Below are positions 51,879 to 60,158 of a stretch of 64,000 nt of DNA, piece after piece; position 1 is the first letter of the stretch, and each line of letters begins with the position of its first letter. Where the stretch lies: positions 438,501-502,500 of the forward strand of contig CANLQI010000001.1 in the NCBI GenBank assembly GCA_947493325.1. Direction: 5' to 3'. Made by a program: the position numbers and the translations under genes. The notes under the pieces are model-generated. The model saw only the letters and a program-made list of their open reading frames with translations. It did not search any database and was not told where the DNA came from. This DNA comes from an uncultured Sphingomonadaceae bacterium. GTDB taxonomy: Bacteria > Pseudomonadota > Alphaproteobacteria > Sphingomonadales > Sphingomonadaceae.

Positions 51879-52553
51879 TTACAGCCATGAACTGATCTGG
51901 TCCAGCGGTTTCTTTATGGTCGCATGTACCGGAATTGTCGCAGAATCAGCGGGTTTGCCGACCACCAGAATCATCGCTGCCTTTTCGTTTGCTGGACGAT
52001 CGCATACTTCATTCAGGAATTTCATCGGGTTGGGCGTGTGGGTCAGCGTGGCCAGCCCAGCATCATGCAGCGCGGTGATCAACATGCCGGTGGCAATCCC
52101 GACACTTTCATTCACATAATAATTCTGTTTCATGTCGCCCGGGTGCATGCCTCCCTTGCGCTGTCCGAAAATGACGATCAGATAAGGCGCGGTTTCCAGA
52201 TAGGGCTTGTCCTCGTCTGTGCCGAGTGGGGCCAGGGCTTCTAGCCATTCCTCCCCGGCCTTGCCTTCATAAAAGGCTTTCTCTTCGGCCTCGGCCGCCT
52301 CGCGGATCGCTTTCTTCTTCGCCGCGCTTTCGATGACCGCAAAATGCCAAGGCTGGTGATTGGCGCCATTGGGCGCAGTGCCCGCGGCGAGCAGCGCCGT
52401 TTCAATCACTTTGCGCGGAACCGGTGCATCGGCAAAATCGCGGCACGTCCGCCGCGTCTTGATCGCCTCGTAAAATGCATGCGCGCGGGCAATGCGTTCA
52501 TCGTCCGAATAGTCCGGCAATTCTGTGTAGGGAAGGGTGTCATGCGGCTTCAT
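51879..52553 (-). CDS. Nitroreductase family flavoprotein
   Basis: 224 residues. FMN/NAD(P)H-dependent fold: the N-terminal KTRRTCRDFADAPVPRKVIE (about 32-51) binds FMN phosphate, APNGANHQPWHFAVIES near 60-76 is the typical flavin loop, and IATGMLITALHDAGLATLTH near 152 and MILVVGKPA near 193 complete it. It resembles the iodotyrosine deiodinase/BluB-type subgroup in length and motif spacing, but the substrate is open. Confidence 0.9.
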   Translation of the reverse strand: MKPHDTLPYTELPDYSDDERIARAHAFYEAIKTRRTCRDFADAPVPRKVIETALLAAGTAPNGANHQPWHFAVIESAAKKKAIREAAEAEEKAFYEGKAGEEWLEALAPLGTDEDKPYLETAPYLIVIFGQRKGGMHPGDMKQNYYVNESVGIATGMLITALHDAGLATLTHTPNPMKFLNEVCDRPANEKAAMILVVGKPADSATIPVHATIKKPLDQISSWL

Positions 52554-52881
52554 TTCGGCTATCCTATATTGTCAGAATGTCTGCATCGCGCAATCACCCG
52601 CATCGGTCAACACATGAAGCGGATATAAGACTCCTGCAGCGCGCCACTGCCGTTTGTTATGGCTATATCGATCATTATTGCTGCTGCCATAATGCGGGAG
52701 CAGATCACCCGCTGTGCAGTTCGGAAAGTCCCGGGTGGATTTAGCTGAATTATAGTAAGATATTATAAATAAACAATATTAATGAAATTAATATCTGGAA
52801 GGTCCCGCTCTGTTTTCTAAGGTCTCGCCTGCAAACTTTCATATTTCGCGCCCATATCAGCCTTATAGTCCGATATTTCAG

Positions 52882-52910
52882 ATCTTAGCGAGATCGAAAT
52901 ATGTAGGACA
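52882..52910 (-). promoter_or_regulatory. Leftward promoter-like sequence with TGTCCTACA motif
   Basis: TGTCCT (52910-52905), 17 nt, then TAAGAT (52887-52882) on the leftward strand. The arrangement equals that upstream of bfr. Confidence 0.35.
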
Positions 52911-52955
52911 GTATTTTATGCTTGCAATGTGGGTGGCATATCACTACTTACATTA

Positions 52956-52968
52956 GTGTTAGTAACAC
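52956..52968. promoter_or_regulatory. TetR-type operator candidate upstream of coq4
   Basis: GTGTTAGTAACAC, a perfect 6-1-6 palindrome 42-54 nt before the coq4 start. TTAGTGTTAGTAAC-like sequences are common TetR-family targets; no tetR gene is adjacent here. Confidence 0.45.
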
Positions 52969-53009
52969 GCAACATGATTCCCCTGCGCAACAAGACGAGA
53001 TTTCGACCG

Positions 53010-53792
53010 ATGACTGACCTCCCCATAATTCACCCCGCCCGTCCCGGCTCGCGGCTGCGCCCGATCAAGGCATTCCGGCATTTTCGCAATCTGATCGCGG
53101 ACAAGGAAGATACCGAGCAGGTGTTCCATGTTACGAACTATCTGCGCGGCAAACGCTATGTGACCGAGGCGAAGCAGTTCCTGACATCGCCCACCGGCAT
53201 GCGTTTACGCAAAAGCGGCGAATATCTGCCCGACATTCTCGACGATCATGACGCATTGCGCGCTATGCCCGCAGGTTCGCTTGCACATGCCTATGTTGAA
53301 TTTATGCAGCGCGAGGGATTGAGCGCTGCTGGCTTGGTTGCCGAACAACAGAGCTTTGCCGCCAAAGTGCCGCAATATGACGATCAGCTCGAATGGTATG
53401 GCAACCGCATGCGTGACACCCACGATATGTTCCATATCCTGAGCGGCTATGGCCGTGATCCGCTGGGCGAGCTGTGCCTGCTCGCCTTTTCCTATGCGCA
53501 GAACAAGAGTCTTGGCTTTCTGTTTATCGCGTGGCTCGGCGCGTTGGAAGAACGCAAGATTGCGCCCAAGGGCACACCGATCCTGAAAGCGATCCGCGAG
53601 GGGCAGCGCAATGGCAAAGCAGCGCAGAAAATCGGGCATCAGGATATTGTAAGCCTGCTGCCGCTGCCGCTCGAAGAGGTGCGTGCAAAGCTCGGCATCA
53701 ACAGCCCGGATACGTATCAGGCAATACTGAAAAGCTATGACAGCGCAGGGCTGGATCCGAACCATCTGATGGCGGAGGCCTGCTGCGCCTAA
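53010..53792 (+). CDS. Coq4 family ubiquinone biosynthesis protein
   Basis: 260 residues from the ATG starting MTDLPIIHPARPGSRLRP. The metal motif of Coq4 is complete: HDMFH (138-142) and Glu154, spaced HDxxHx11E. Coq4 supports ubiquinone synthesis; recent work assigns it an oxidative decarboxylation at ring carbon C1. Alphaproteobacterial members often lie away from other coq genes, as here. Convergent with the DUF3052 gene, stops overlapping by 4 nt. Confidence 0.9.
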   Translation: MTDLPIIHPARPGSRLRPIKAFRHFRNLIADKEDTEQVFHVTNYLRGKRYVTEAKQFLTSPTGMRLRKSGEYLPDILDDHDALRAMPAGSLAHAYVEFMQREGLSAAGLVAEQQSFAAKVPQYDDQLEWYGNRMRDTHDMFHILSGYGRDPLGELCLLAFSYAQNKSLGFLFIAWLGALEERKIAPKGTPILKAIREGQRNGKAAQKIGHQDIVSLLPLPLEEVRAKLGINSPDTYQAILKSYDSAGLDPNHLMAEACCA

Positions 53793-54196
53793 CGCAGTTC
53801 CTTGCGGATCACGAGTTTCAGGCCGGACCATACCGCGTCCACCGCGCACACCTTGATATCGACAAAACCCATGGGCAGGCAGAGCGCGCGGATGGTGTCT
53901 TCGGTAATGTCGGTTGCGACTTTCGATGCCTTTTTGGGCCAGCTTACCCAGACCTGTCCGGCGGGATCTATCAGGCTGCGGAGTTTGGTGAGGTGCGCCT
54001 CAAGCATGGCGCGTTCCTTGACGAAGATATGCGCGGCGTTGAGGCCTTGTGTTGGTGTGTTTTCTTCCAGCAGTGTCAGGCCATAAGCGTCAATTTCGCC
54101 GCGCACGCTCTCCGGCATATCGGCAAACCACACCCGCATGCCGTCTTTCAGCGTCAGCTTCTTCGCAAGCGGCGTAGCGGAATATCCGGCGGGCAT
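53789..54196 (-). CDS. DUF3052-like protein
   Basis: 135 residues from MPAGYSATPLAKKLTLKDGM, with AGGGAG before the ATG. Family features are the opening GYSxTPLAKKL, the middle AHIFVKERAMLEAHLTKLR and the WVSWPKKASKVATDITEDTIR block, then GFVDIKVCAVDAVWSGLKLVIRK. It looks like a small soluble Rossmann-related protein. Function is unknown. The DUF559 unit begins 26 bp upstream. Confidence 0.85.
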   Translation of the reverse strand: MPAGYSATPLAKKLTLKDGMRVWFADMPESVRGEIDAYGLTLLEENTPTQGLNAAHIFVKERAMLEAHLTKLRSLIDPAGQVWVSWPKKASKVATDITEDTIRALCLPMGFVDIKVCAVDAVWSGLKLVIRKELR

Positions 54197-54221
54197 ATTC
54201 AATACTCCCTGTGCCGCAGGC

Positions 54222-54656
54222 ATGGGGAGGGGGAGCATCCGCAGGATGGTGGAGGGGCGTTAACGCTTCGTTTCAACATAACGCACAATTTTATCCACCA
54301 CATCCTCCGGGTTATCCAGAACATCTTTCGCCGCAATGCGGAGTGTTTCGATATTCTGTTCCACCAGAAAGTCATCCCGCCTTGCATCATATTCCGGCTG
54401 TCTGCCCATATCATGTACAATACCGTCAATCTCGATAGCAAGATTGGCGGCAGGGCAGTAGAAATCGAGAATATAGGGGCCAATGGGGTGTTGCCTGCGG
54501 AATTTTATGCCTTCGGGTTTCATCCGCAGGATTTGCCATAGCAGCACTTCAGGTAGTGTCATTTCACGGCGGAGCCTGCGGGCCTGCCTGACCGTTCTGC
54601 CTGTGGTCGATTTTGCCATTTGCCCCTCCACCACGCCTTCGGCGCGGTCCCCCTCC
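54222..54656. mobile_element. Palindrome-bounded DUF559 nuclease unit, family F
   Basis: About 435 bp. The left end (54222-54259, + strand) starts GGGGAGGGGGA, has the hairpin GCATCCGCAGGATG and finishes GTGGAGGGGC. The right end (54656-54622, complementary strand) starts GGGGAGGGGGA, has the hairpin CGCGCCGAAGGCGTGG and finishes GTGGAGGGGC. The two ends face inward and differ mainly in the paired hairpin bases. One small nuclease gene fills the space, and purL starts its 3' end 70 bp away. Confidence 0.6.
54260..54619 (-). CDS. DUF559 (Vsr-like) endonuclease-domain protein
   Basis: 119 residues from MAKSTTGRTVRQARRLRREM. The DUF559 domain shows LPEVLLWQILR, KFRRQHPIGPYILDFYCP (Asp of the PD-(D/E)XK core) and LAIEIDGIVHD (Glu), with the end NPEDVVDKIVRYVE. 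Related to very-short-patch-repair nucleases; a target is not known. The frame stays open upstream to 54919 through repeat DNA and antisense purL, but homology starts at the ATG used. Its stop abuts the left repeat. Confidence 0.88.
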   Translation of the reverse strand: MAKSTTGRTVRQARRLRREMTLPEVLLWQILRMKPEGIKFRRQHPIGPYILDFYCPAANLAIEIDGIVHDMGRQPEYDARRDDFLVEQNIETLRIAAKDVLDNPEDVVDKIVRYVETKR

Positions 54657-54725
54657 CCGAAACTTCGTTTCAGGGAGGAACCTAACATTGATCCTCCCTG
54701 TCGCGCAGCGGGTCGGAGCGGCCCC

Positions 54726-57047
54726 TTAGTCGCCCATCCAGTCCTTAAAGAATCTCTCATGTGCAGCGCGTAGTTTGGTGAGGGAGATTGCGCCTCTTTC
54801 ATCCCAATCCTCCAGCCAGAGATATGGTTCTTCGTCTGGATCGATAGAGGGATCTTCGTAAATGTTTCTAAGGCCGCCAATATGTTCGCAATCAATGTTC
54901 GCTTTAAGAGCCACTTCAATCACTTGCCGGGAATCATAAACGGATACAAGATATCGTCCCTGTTTCTCACCAAATAACTTGGCGGTGAATGTCGATGAAT
55001 CGTCCAGGAAGTAATTGCATCGTTCTGTATGCAATTCTAGATCAAGATTCCCCGCTAACGCCATCTCTGCTGCTGCGACTAGCACGCCTCCGTCAGATAT
55101 ATCATGCACTGCTTTTGCAATGCCCTTAGAGATAAGGTAGCGAATAAATTCTCCGTTCCGTGCCTCAAGTTCCAGATCAACTTTCGGCGCGTCACCGGCT
55201 TTCATGCCAAGGATTTCGCGTAACCAAAGTGATTGGCCTAGGTGGATATCTGACGGATCAGAGCCAATGAGCATCAGATTACCACCCTCATTCTTAAACC
55301 CAATCGTCATCATCTTATCGATATCATCAATCAACCCGATCCCGCCAATTGCGGGTGTCGGCAAAATCGCCTTGCTCGAGCCGTCATCGGCCTTGGTCTC
55401 GTTATAAAGGCTCACATTGCCGCTGACGATCGGCATGTCGAGCGCGGTACAGGCTTCGGCCATGCCTTCGATGCTGTGCACGAACTGTCCCATAATATGT
55501 GGTTTCTGCGGGTTGCCGAAATTCATGCAGTCAGTGGTGGCGAGCGGTTTTGCGCCCACGGCGGTCAGGTTGCGATAGCATTCGGCAATCGCCTGTTTGC
55601 CGCCTTCATAGGGGTCGGCATAGACATAGCGCGGGGTGCAGTCGGTGCTGATTGCAAGCCCCTTGTTGGTGCCGTGCACGCGCACAACCGCCGCGTCGCC
55701 GCCTGATTTCTGGGCCGTGTCGCCCATTACCTGGCTGTCATATTGTTCCCAGATCCAGCGGCGGCTGGCGAGCGCGGGGCTGGCCATCAGCTTGAGCAGG
55801 TCTGCGCTGATATCGGGGCTTTCAGGAATATCTTCCAGCGGCTTGATATCAACATGTGCCTTATACTCCGCGCGCGACAGGTGCGGGCGATCATAGAGCG
55901 GCGCATCTTCGGCCAGCGGACCAAGCGGGATATCGCACACCGTCTCCCCGCCAAAGGTGAGCACCATGCGTTTCGTGTCGGTCACTTCACCGATCACGGC
56001 GAAATCAAGCTCCCATTTGCGGAAAATCGCTTCGGCCATTTCCTCGCGGCCAGGTTTGAGCACCATCAGCATGCGTTCCTGGCTCTCACTCAGCATCATC
56101 TCGTAAGGCGTCATGCCTTCTTCGCGGCAGGGCACTTTGTCCATGTCGAGTACGATGCCGACCTCGCCGTTGGTGGCCATTTCAACGCTAGACGATGTCA
56201 GACCAGCCGCGCCCATGTCCTGAATCGCGACAATTGCGTCCGATGCCATCAGCTCCAGGCACGCTTCGATCAGCAGTTTTTCGGTAAACGGATCGCCGAC
56301 TTGCACTGTCGGGCGCTTTTCCTCAATCTCATCATCAAAATCCGCGCTCGCCATTGTCGCGCCATGGATACCGTCGCGCCCGGTTTTGCTACCGACATAG
56401 ACAATTGGATTGCCGACGCCGCTGGCTGCGGAATAGAAAATCTTGTCCTGATCGGCGATACCGACGGTCATTGCGTTGACGATAATATTGCCGTCATAGG
56501 CTTCGTCAAAATTGGTTTCGCCGCCCACGGTGGGCACGCCAACGCAGTTGCCATAGCCGCCAATGCCCGCGACCACGCCCTTGACCAGATGCTTCATCTT
56601 AGGATGTTCGGGCCGTCCGAAACGCAGCGCGTTCATATTGGCCACGGGCCGCGCGCCCATGGTGAATACATCGCGCAATATGCCGCCCACGCCGGTCGCC
56701 GCGCCCTGATAGGGCTCGATATAGCTGGGGTGGTTATGGCTTTCCATCTTGAAAATCGCGGCGAGTTTGGTGCCATCCGGGCCATCGCCAATATCGACCA
56801 CGCCTGCATTTTCGCCGGGACCGCAAATCACCTGAGGCCCGGTAGTGGGCAGTTTTTTGAGGTGCAGGCGCGAGGATTTGTAAGAGCAATGCTCCGACCA
56901 CATCACCGAGAATATGCCAAGTTCCACCAGATTCGGCGTGCGTCCCATGGCGGCGAGTATCCGCTCATATTCCTCCGCCGACAGGCCATGCTGTTCGACG
57001 ACTTCGGGGGTGATCTGATCGGGCGATTCTGTGGTGTGCGCAGTCAT
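54726..57047 (-). CDS. purL: Phosphoribosylformylglycinamidine synthase subunit PurL
   Basis: ATP-dependent FGAM synthase of purine synthesis, small PurL type that works with PurQ and PurS. 773 residues, slightly above the usual 730-740. Motifs: [16 protein letters not shown] near 45 (His), [20 protein letters not shown] near 98, [38 protein letters not shown] near 283 and GVNSGD-type [15 protein letters not shown] near 645. The last about 500 bp (54841-55320) are about 46 percent GC against about 58 in the adjoining purL part, suggesting that the 3' end was replaced by related foreign DNA. Confidence 0.95.
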   Translation of the reverse strand: MTAHTTESPDQITPEVVEQHGLSAEEYERILAAMGRTPNLVELGIFSVMWSEHCSYKSSRLHLKKLPTTGPQVICGPGENAGVVDIGDGPDGTKLAAIFKMESHNHPSYIEPYQGAATGVGGILRDVFTMGARPVANMNALRFGRPEHPKMKHLVKGVVAGIGGYGNCVGVPTVGGETNFDEAYDGNIIVNAMTVGIADQDKIFYSAASGVGNPIVYVGSKTGRDGIHGATMASADFDDEIEEKRPTVQVGDPFTEKLLIEACLELMASDAIVAIQDMGAAGLTSSSVEMATNGEVGIVLDMDKVPCREEGMTPYEMMLSESQERMLMVLKPGREEMAEAIFRKWELDFAVIGEVTDTKRMVLTFGGETVCDIPLGPLAEDAPLYDRPHLSRAEYKAHVDIKPLEDIPESPDISADLLKLMASPALASRRWIWEQYDSQVMGDTAQKSGGDAAVVRVHGTNKGLAISTDCTPRYVYADPYEGGKQAIAECYRNLTAVGAKPLATTDCMNFGNPQKPHIMGQFVHSIEGMAEACTALDMPIVSGNVSLYNETKADDGSSKAILPTPAIGGIGLIDDIDKMMTIGFKNEGGNLMLIGSDPSDIHLGQSLWLREILGMKAGDAPKVDLELEARNGEFIRYLISKGIAKAVHDISDGGVLVAAAEMALAGNLDLELHTERCNYFLDDSSTFTAKLFGEKQGRYLVSVYDSRQVIEVALKANIDCEHIGGLRNIYEDPSIDPDEEPYLWLEDWDERGAISLTKLRAAHERFFKDWMGD

Positions 57048-57093
57048 GCAAGCCGCTTTAGCGAAGCGGCCACAATTGGGCTAGACTCTAATA

Positions 57094-57501
57094 TCACGAA
57101 TATGTGAATTTCATCGTGATCCATGTGCCAATTGCCGCTGCCGTGCCGGTGGCAAATGTGCCCCAGATGATATCCAGCACGGTGATTTTCGTGCTCCATG
57201 TTTTAAGCGTCGCATAATTGGTGAGATCATAAGTCGCGTAACAGAAAAATCCGAAGAGTGCGCCATAGATAAGCGCCGTCGTCCATTCTCCCGTGCGAAA
57301 TGCGGGGTTCACTGCAAAAATCACAATGCCAGCGATATAGAGCACATAGAATATCACCGCGGGCACCACGCGGAACTGATCCGCCAGCAGGTCGCCCAAT
57401 ATGGGCCGGTACAGGTTCGGCCCCATTTTGCTGAGCCACACTGCATCCAATATGCCAAATGCAATGGCGATGGCGAAATAGGCAATGATAAATTTGGTCA
57501 T
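57094..57501 (-). CDS. DUF2177 small membrane protein
   Basis: 135 residues from MTKFIIAYFAIAIAFGILDA, with four membrane helices (about 5-23, 42-62, 70-88, 105-130). GILDAVWLSKMGPNLYRPILGD and GFFCYATYDLTNYATLKTW are the DUF2177 blocks. Function is unknown. The start overlaps the stop of the next upstream gene (ATGA), so both are on one mRNA. Confidence 0.88.
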   Translation of the reverse strand: MTKFIIAYFAIAIAFGILDAVWLSKMGPNLYRPILGDLLADQFRVVPAVIFYVLYIAGIVIFAVNPAFRTGEWTTALIYGALFGFFCYATYDLTNYATLKTWSTKITVLDIIWGTFATGTAAAIGTWITMKFTYS

Positions 57502-58184
57502 AATATTCCTGACTTTCCATATATGCGGCCGCGGTCTGCCCATGCGGCAAGCAGGCCAAGGACAGTAAATGCCGCCAGCGCGCTGATGGCCATGTCTGGA
57601 CCAAATTCGGCAGGCGGTTTTGCAAACCAGTTGAGTATCTGCACGGCCAGCAAGGCAGTGACAAGGATACGCAAAGGCCAGCGGTTTGTTCCGCGCTTTT
57701 GTTCGGTGCGCTGTACGTAATAGTAAATTGCACCGCCGATAAACCCGAGTTCCAGCGGTATGGCAATCCACGGGTGATTCCATAGGCCAAAGCCCAGCCT
57801 GTCACCGCTGCCCGCAAGTGTGAGATCGGGAATATGCACAAGAAGATCGATAAACCAGTGGCTGAGCACAACGACTCCCGTCCATATCGCGCCCTGTTTA
57901 TGGCGTGTGATGAGATATACCAGGCCTGCGAACAGCAAAGCCCATAATGCCGTTCCCAAAAGGCTGTGCGTATAGGGCATGTGATAGAGATCCATCGGGT
58001 TCATGGCGCTGATCCCTGGCGTAATGCGCATTTTTTCGATACCCATCAGCGTGAAAGCGAAAAAACCGAAATCAACCAGCTGCGCGCCCACGAAAAATGT
58101 GCCGAGCCCAGGCGTTTTAACCGTCGGGTTCCTGCGGATATGCGCTGCGGCGATAAATGCTGGTGCGAAATGGCCGATAAACAT
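57498..58184 (-). CDS. Multi-pass membrane protein, YdjM-like metal-dependent hydrolase type
   Basis: 228 residues with six to seven hydrophobic segments. His residues lie where YdjM-like/DUF457 membrane hydrolases have theirs (MFIGHFAPAF near 5, MPYTHSLLG near 70, LSHWFIDLLVHIPDL near 108-121). The enzymatic role is unproven. It overlaps the DUF2177 gene by 4 nt and is divergent from xseB. Confidence 0.78.
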   Translation of the reverse strand: MFIGHFAPAFIAAAHIRRNPTVKTPGLGTFFVGAQLVDFGFFAFTLMGIEKMRITPGISAMNPMDLYHMPYTHSLLGTALWALLFAGLVYLITRHKQGAIWTGVVVLSHWFIDLLVHIPDLTLAGSGDRLGFGLWNHPWIAIPLELGFIGGAIYYYVQRTEQKRGTNRWPLRILVTALLAVQILNWFAKPPAEFGPDMAISALAAFTVLGLLAAWADRGRIYGKSGIL

Positions 58185-58315
58185 GGGTCCTCCTTACGTT
58201 GAAGGCACAATATACAGCCAGAGCCAAAAAGCGAGCGGCGTTTGTGAGATAGATTTGCGTATAATTCACGCGTTCCACCTTGACCGCATCGCCGCGTGCC
58301 GCCATTGCTATTGCC

Positions 58316-58579
58316 ATGACTGATACGGCAAAAAATAACCCGCCCGAGAGCCTTGAAAAGCTCAGTTTCGAAGATGCGCTGAAACAGCTGGAGGATATTG
58401 TCCGCAAGCTGGAAAGCGGCGATGTTCCGCTCGATGCCTCAATTGATCTTTATGCGAAAGGCGACGCCCTGCGCGCGCATTGCCAGAAACGGCTGGAGGC
58501 GGCGCAGGCCCGGATTGAGAAAATCTCCATCGGCGCGGACGGCAAGCCTTCGGGCACACAGCCATTTGATTCGGAATAG
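58316..58579 (+). CDS. xseB: Exodeoxyribonuclease VII small subunit
   Basis: 87 residues: LEKLSFEDALKQLEDIVRKLESGDVPLDASIDLYAKGDAL is the whole helical XseB core, in register with family members (EALxxLExIVxxLExGDxxLexsl). It binds the large subunit XseA to degrade single-stranded DNA. ispA follows 6 bp later, the common xseB-ispA order. Confidence 0.96.
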   Translation: MTDTAKNNPPESLEKLSFEDALKQLEDIVRKLESGDVPLDASIDLYAKGDALRAHCQKRLEAAQARIEKISIGADGKPSGTQPFDSE

Positions 58580-58585
58580 GCGCTT

Positions 58586-59491
58586 ATGAAAGTCGTGGAG
58601 GATACCCAGATATTGCAAACGGCTTTTGCCACCATTGCGGGAGAAGTAGATGGCTATTTCTCCAAAATCCTCACCGTTCCCGACGATCCGCGTGCTCGGT
58701 TGTTTGAGGCGATGCGCCATGCGTCCATAGGTGGCGGGAAAAGAGTGCGTCCGCTGCTGTTGACAGCGGTGGCTGACATGCACGGCGTCGACCGCGAGGC
58801 GGCGGTGCGCGTGGCAACGGCGGTGGAGGCGATCCATGTCTATTCGCTGATCCATGATGATCTGCCCTGCATGGATGATGACGATCTGCGCCGCGGCAAG
58901 CCGACCGTGCACATTGCCTATAATGAGGAAATCGCGGTGCTGGCGGGGGATTCGCTGCATGCGCTGGCGTTTGAGATACTCGCCGATCCCGAAACACACG
59001 GCGATGCCTATGTGCGCTCGGAGCTGATTGCGACTTTGGCACAGGCCAGCGGCCCGCACGGCATGGCGGGCGGACAGATGATGGATCTGGAGGCCGAGCA
59101 CAGCAAATTCGATCTGCCCACGGTGACACGGTTGCAGCAGCTTAAAACCGGCGCGCTGATAGCTGCTGCGGTGGAAATGGGCGCAATACTGGCGCGCATC
59201 GCTCCTGAAGGGCGCACGGCTTTACGGGCCTATGCGCGCGATATTGGTCTGGCTTTCCAGATTGCCGATGACCTGCTCGACGTTGAGGGCGATGAGGAAC
59301 TGGCGGGCAAACATCTGCACAAGGACGCGGATGCGGGCAAGGAAACATTCCTGTCGCTGATGGGCGTTGAAAAGGCCCGGCAACAGGCGCATATGCTGGT
59401 GGAGCAATCGGTCGGACATCTATCGGGCTATGGCGAAGAAGCCGAGCTGCTGCGCGCGCTCGCCCGTTATATTGTGGAAAGGGACAGATAA
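58586..59491 (+). CDS. ispA: Farnesyl diphosphate synthase
   Basis: 301 residues. Condenses IPP and DMAPP to C15 diphosphate, feeding undecaprenyl phosphate and the quinone side chain. First Asp-rich motif SLIHDDLPCMDDDDLRRGKPT near 88-108 (the short form with two inserted residues of bacterial IspA), GGQMMDLEAE near 167, and second motif FQIADDLLDVEGD near 224. Its stop overlaps the coaD ATG (TAATG). Confidence 0.96.
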   Translation: MKVVEDTQILQTAFATIAGEVDGYFSKILTVPDDPRARLFEAMRHASIGGGKRVRPLLLTAVADMHGVDREAAVRVATAVEAIHVYSLIHDDLPCMDDDDLRRGKPTVHIAYNEEIAVLAGDSLHALAFEILADPETHGDAYVRSELIATLAQASGPHGMAGGQMMDLEAEHSKFDLPTVTRLQQLKTGALIAAAVEMGAILARIAPEGRTALRAYARDIGLAFQIADDLLDVEGDEELAGKHLHKDADAGKETFLSLMGVEKARQQAHMLVEQSVGHLSGYGEEAELLRALARYIVERDR

Positions 59492-60006
59492 TGGCGGAGC
59501 CGAAAAAACGCATAGGTGTCTATCCCGGCACTTTCGACCCCATCACGCTGGGCCATATGGATATCATCCGGCGCGGGGCAAAGCTGGTCGATCAGCTGAT
59601 TATCGGTGTCACCACCAATCCCAGTAAATCGCCGATGTTCAGTGATGATGAGCGGATTGCCATGGTGGAACGTGAAGTTGCGGGGTTGGATGGTGATATC
59701 AGGGTGGTCGGGTTTAACTCGCTGCTGATGGATTTTGCCGAGCGCGAGGGCGCGAGCATGATCGTACGCGGGTTGCGCGCGGTTGCCGATTTTGAATATG
59801 AGTATCAGATGGCGGGGATGAATCAGCAGCTGAATGACCGCGTTGAAACGGTGTTCCTGATGGCGGATGTCTGCCTGCAGCCTATTGCTTCCCGGTTGGT
59901 CAAGGAAATCGCGCTGTACGGCGGTGATATCCATAAATTCGTGACCGATGACGTGCGGGCGCAGGTGACGCAGCGGGTCAACAAGATCGGCCTGAAAGGG
60001 GATTAG
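59491..60006 (+). CDS. coaD: Phosphopantetheine adenylyltransferase
   Basis: 171 residues. Penultimate step of coenzyme A synthesis. GVYPGTFDPITLGHMDIIRR near 8-27 is the nucleotidyltransferase HxGH signature; IVRGLRAVADFEYEYQMA near 91 and VCLQPIASRLVKEIALYGGD near 128 complete the family. It overlaps ispA by one base and is followed by a cyclophilin gene 152 bp on. Confidence 0.97.
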   Translation: MAEPKKRIGVYPGTFDPITLGHMDIIRRGAKLVDQLIIGVTTNPSKSPMFSDDERIAMVEREVAGLDGDIRVVGFNSLLMDFAEREGASMIVRGLRAVADFEYEYQMAGMNQQLNDRVETVFLMADVCLQPIASRLVKEIALYGGDIHKFVTDDVRAQVTQRVNKIGLKGD

Positions 60007-60158
60007 GAGATTCCATATGCGGTTCATGCTCGCGACAGGGTGAGGGCATTAATAGCGGAACGAATACGGATATTGCGAAATGCCCGCTTGCATTTTGCCA
60101 CTTGCATTTCGGCAATACGGCGCGGATAAGCGCGGCAAGAAATTTGGAGTTGATATTG

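Larger units (their letters stand above)
52554..53009. other. 456-bp region upstream of coq4 and of the nitroreductase gene
   Basis: No gene is supported. The region has an AT-rich stretch (52741-52795), a leftward promoter-like pair TGTCCT-17-TAAGAT (52910 to 52882), and the palindrome GTGTTAGTAACAC (52956-52968). A leftward transcript from 52882 would give the nitroreductase mRNA a leader of about 320 nt, or make a small RNA. Confidence 0.45.

Noticed and set aside
52620-52760. Possible cobalamin-type riboswitch (GCCACTG near 52640)
   Set aside because: Only this short string fits; the B12 box and the rest of the fold were not found, and no cobalamin gene is adjacent.
54620-54919. A longer DUF559 protein starting at 54919
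   Set aside because: The extra 100 residues are encoded by repeat DNA and the antisense of purL; the domain begins right at the ATG at 54619.
55743-57107. A 454-codon open frame on the + strand opposite purL
   Set aside because: It is antisense to the fully conserved purL, has no recognisable domain, and His/Arg/Ala-rich composition typical of the mirror frame of a GC-rich gene.
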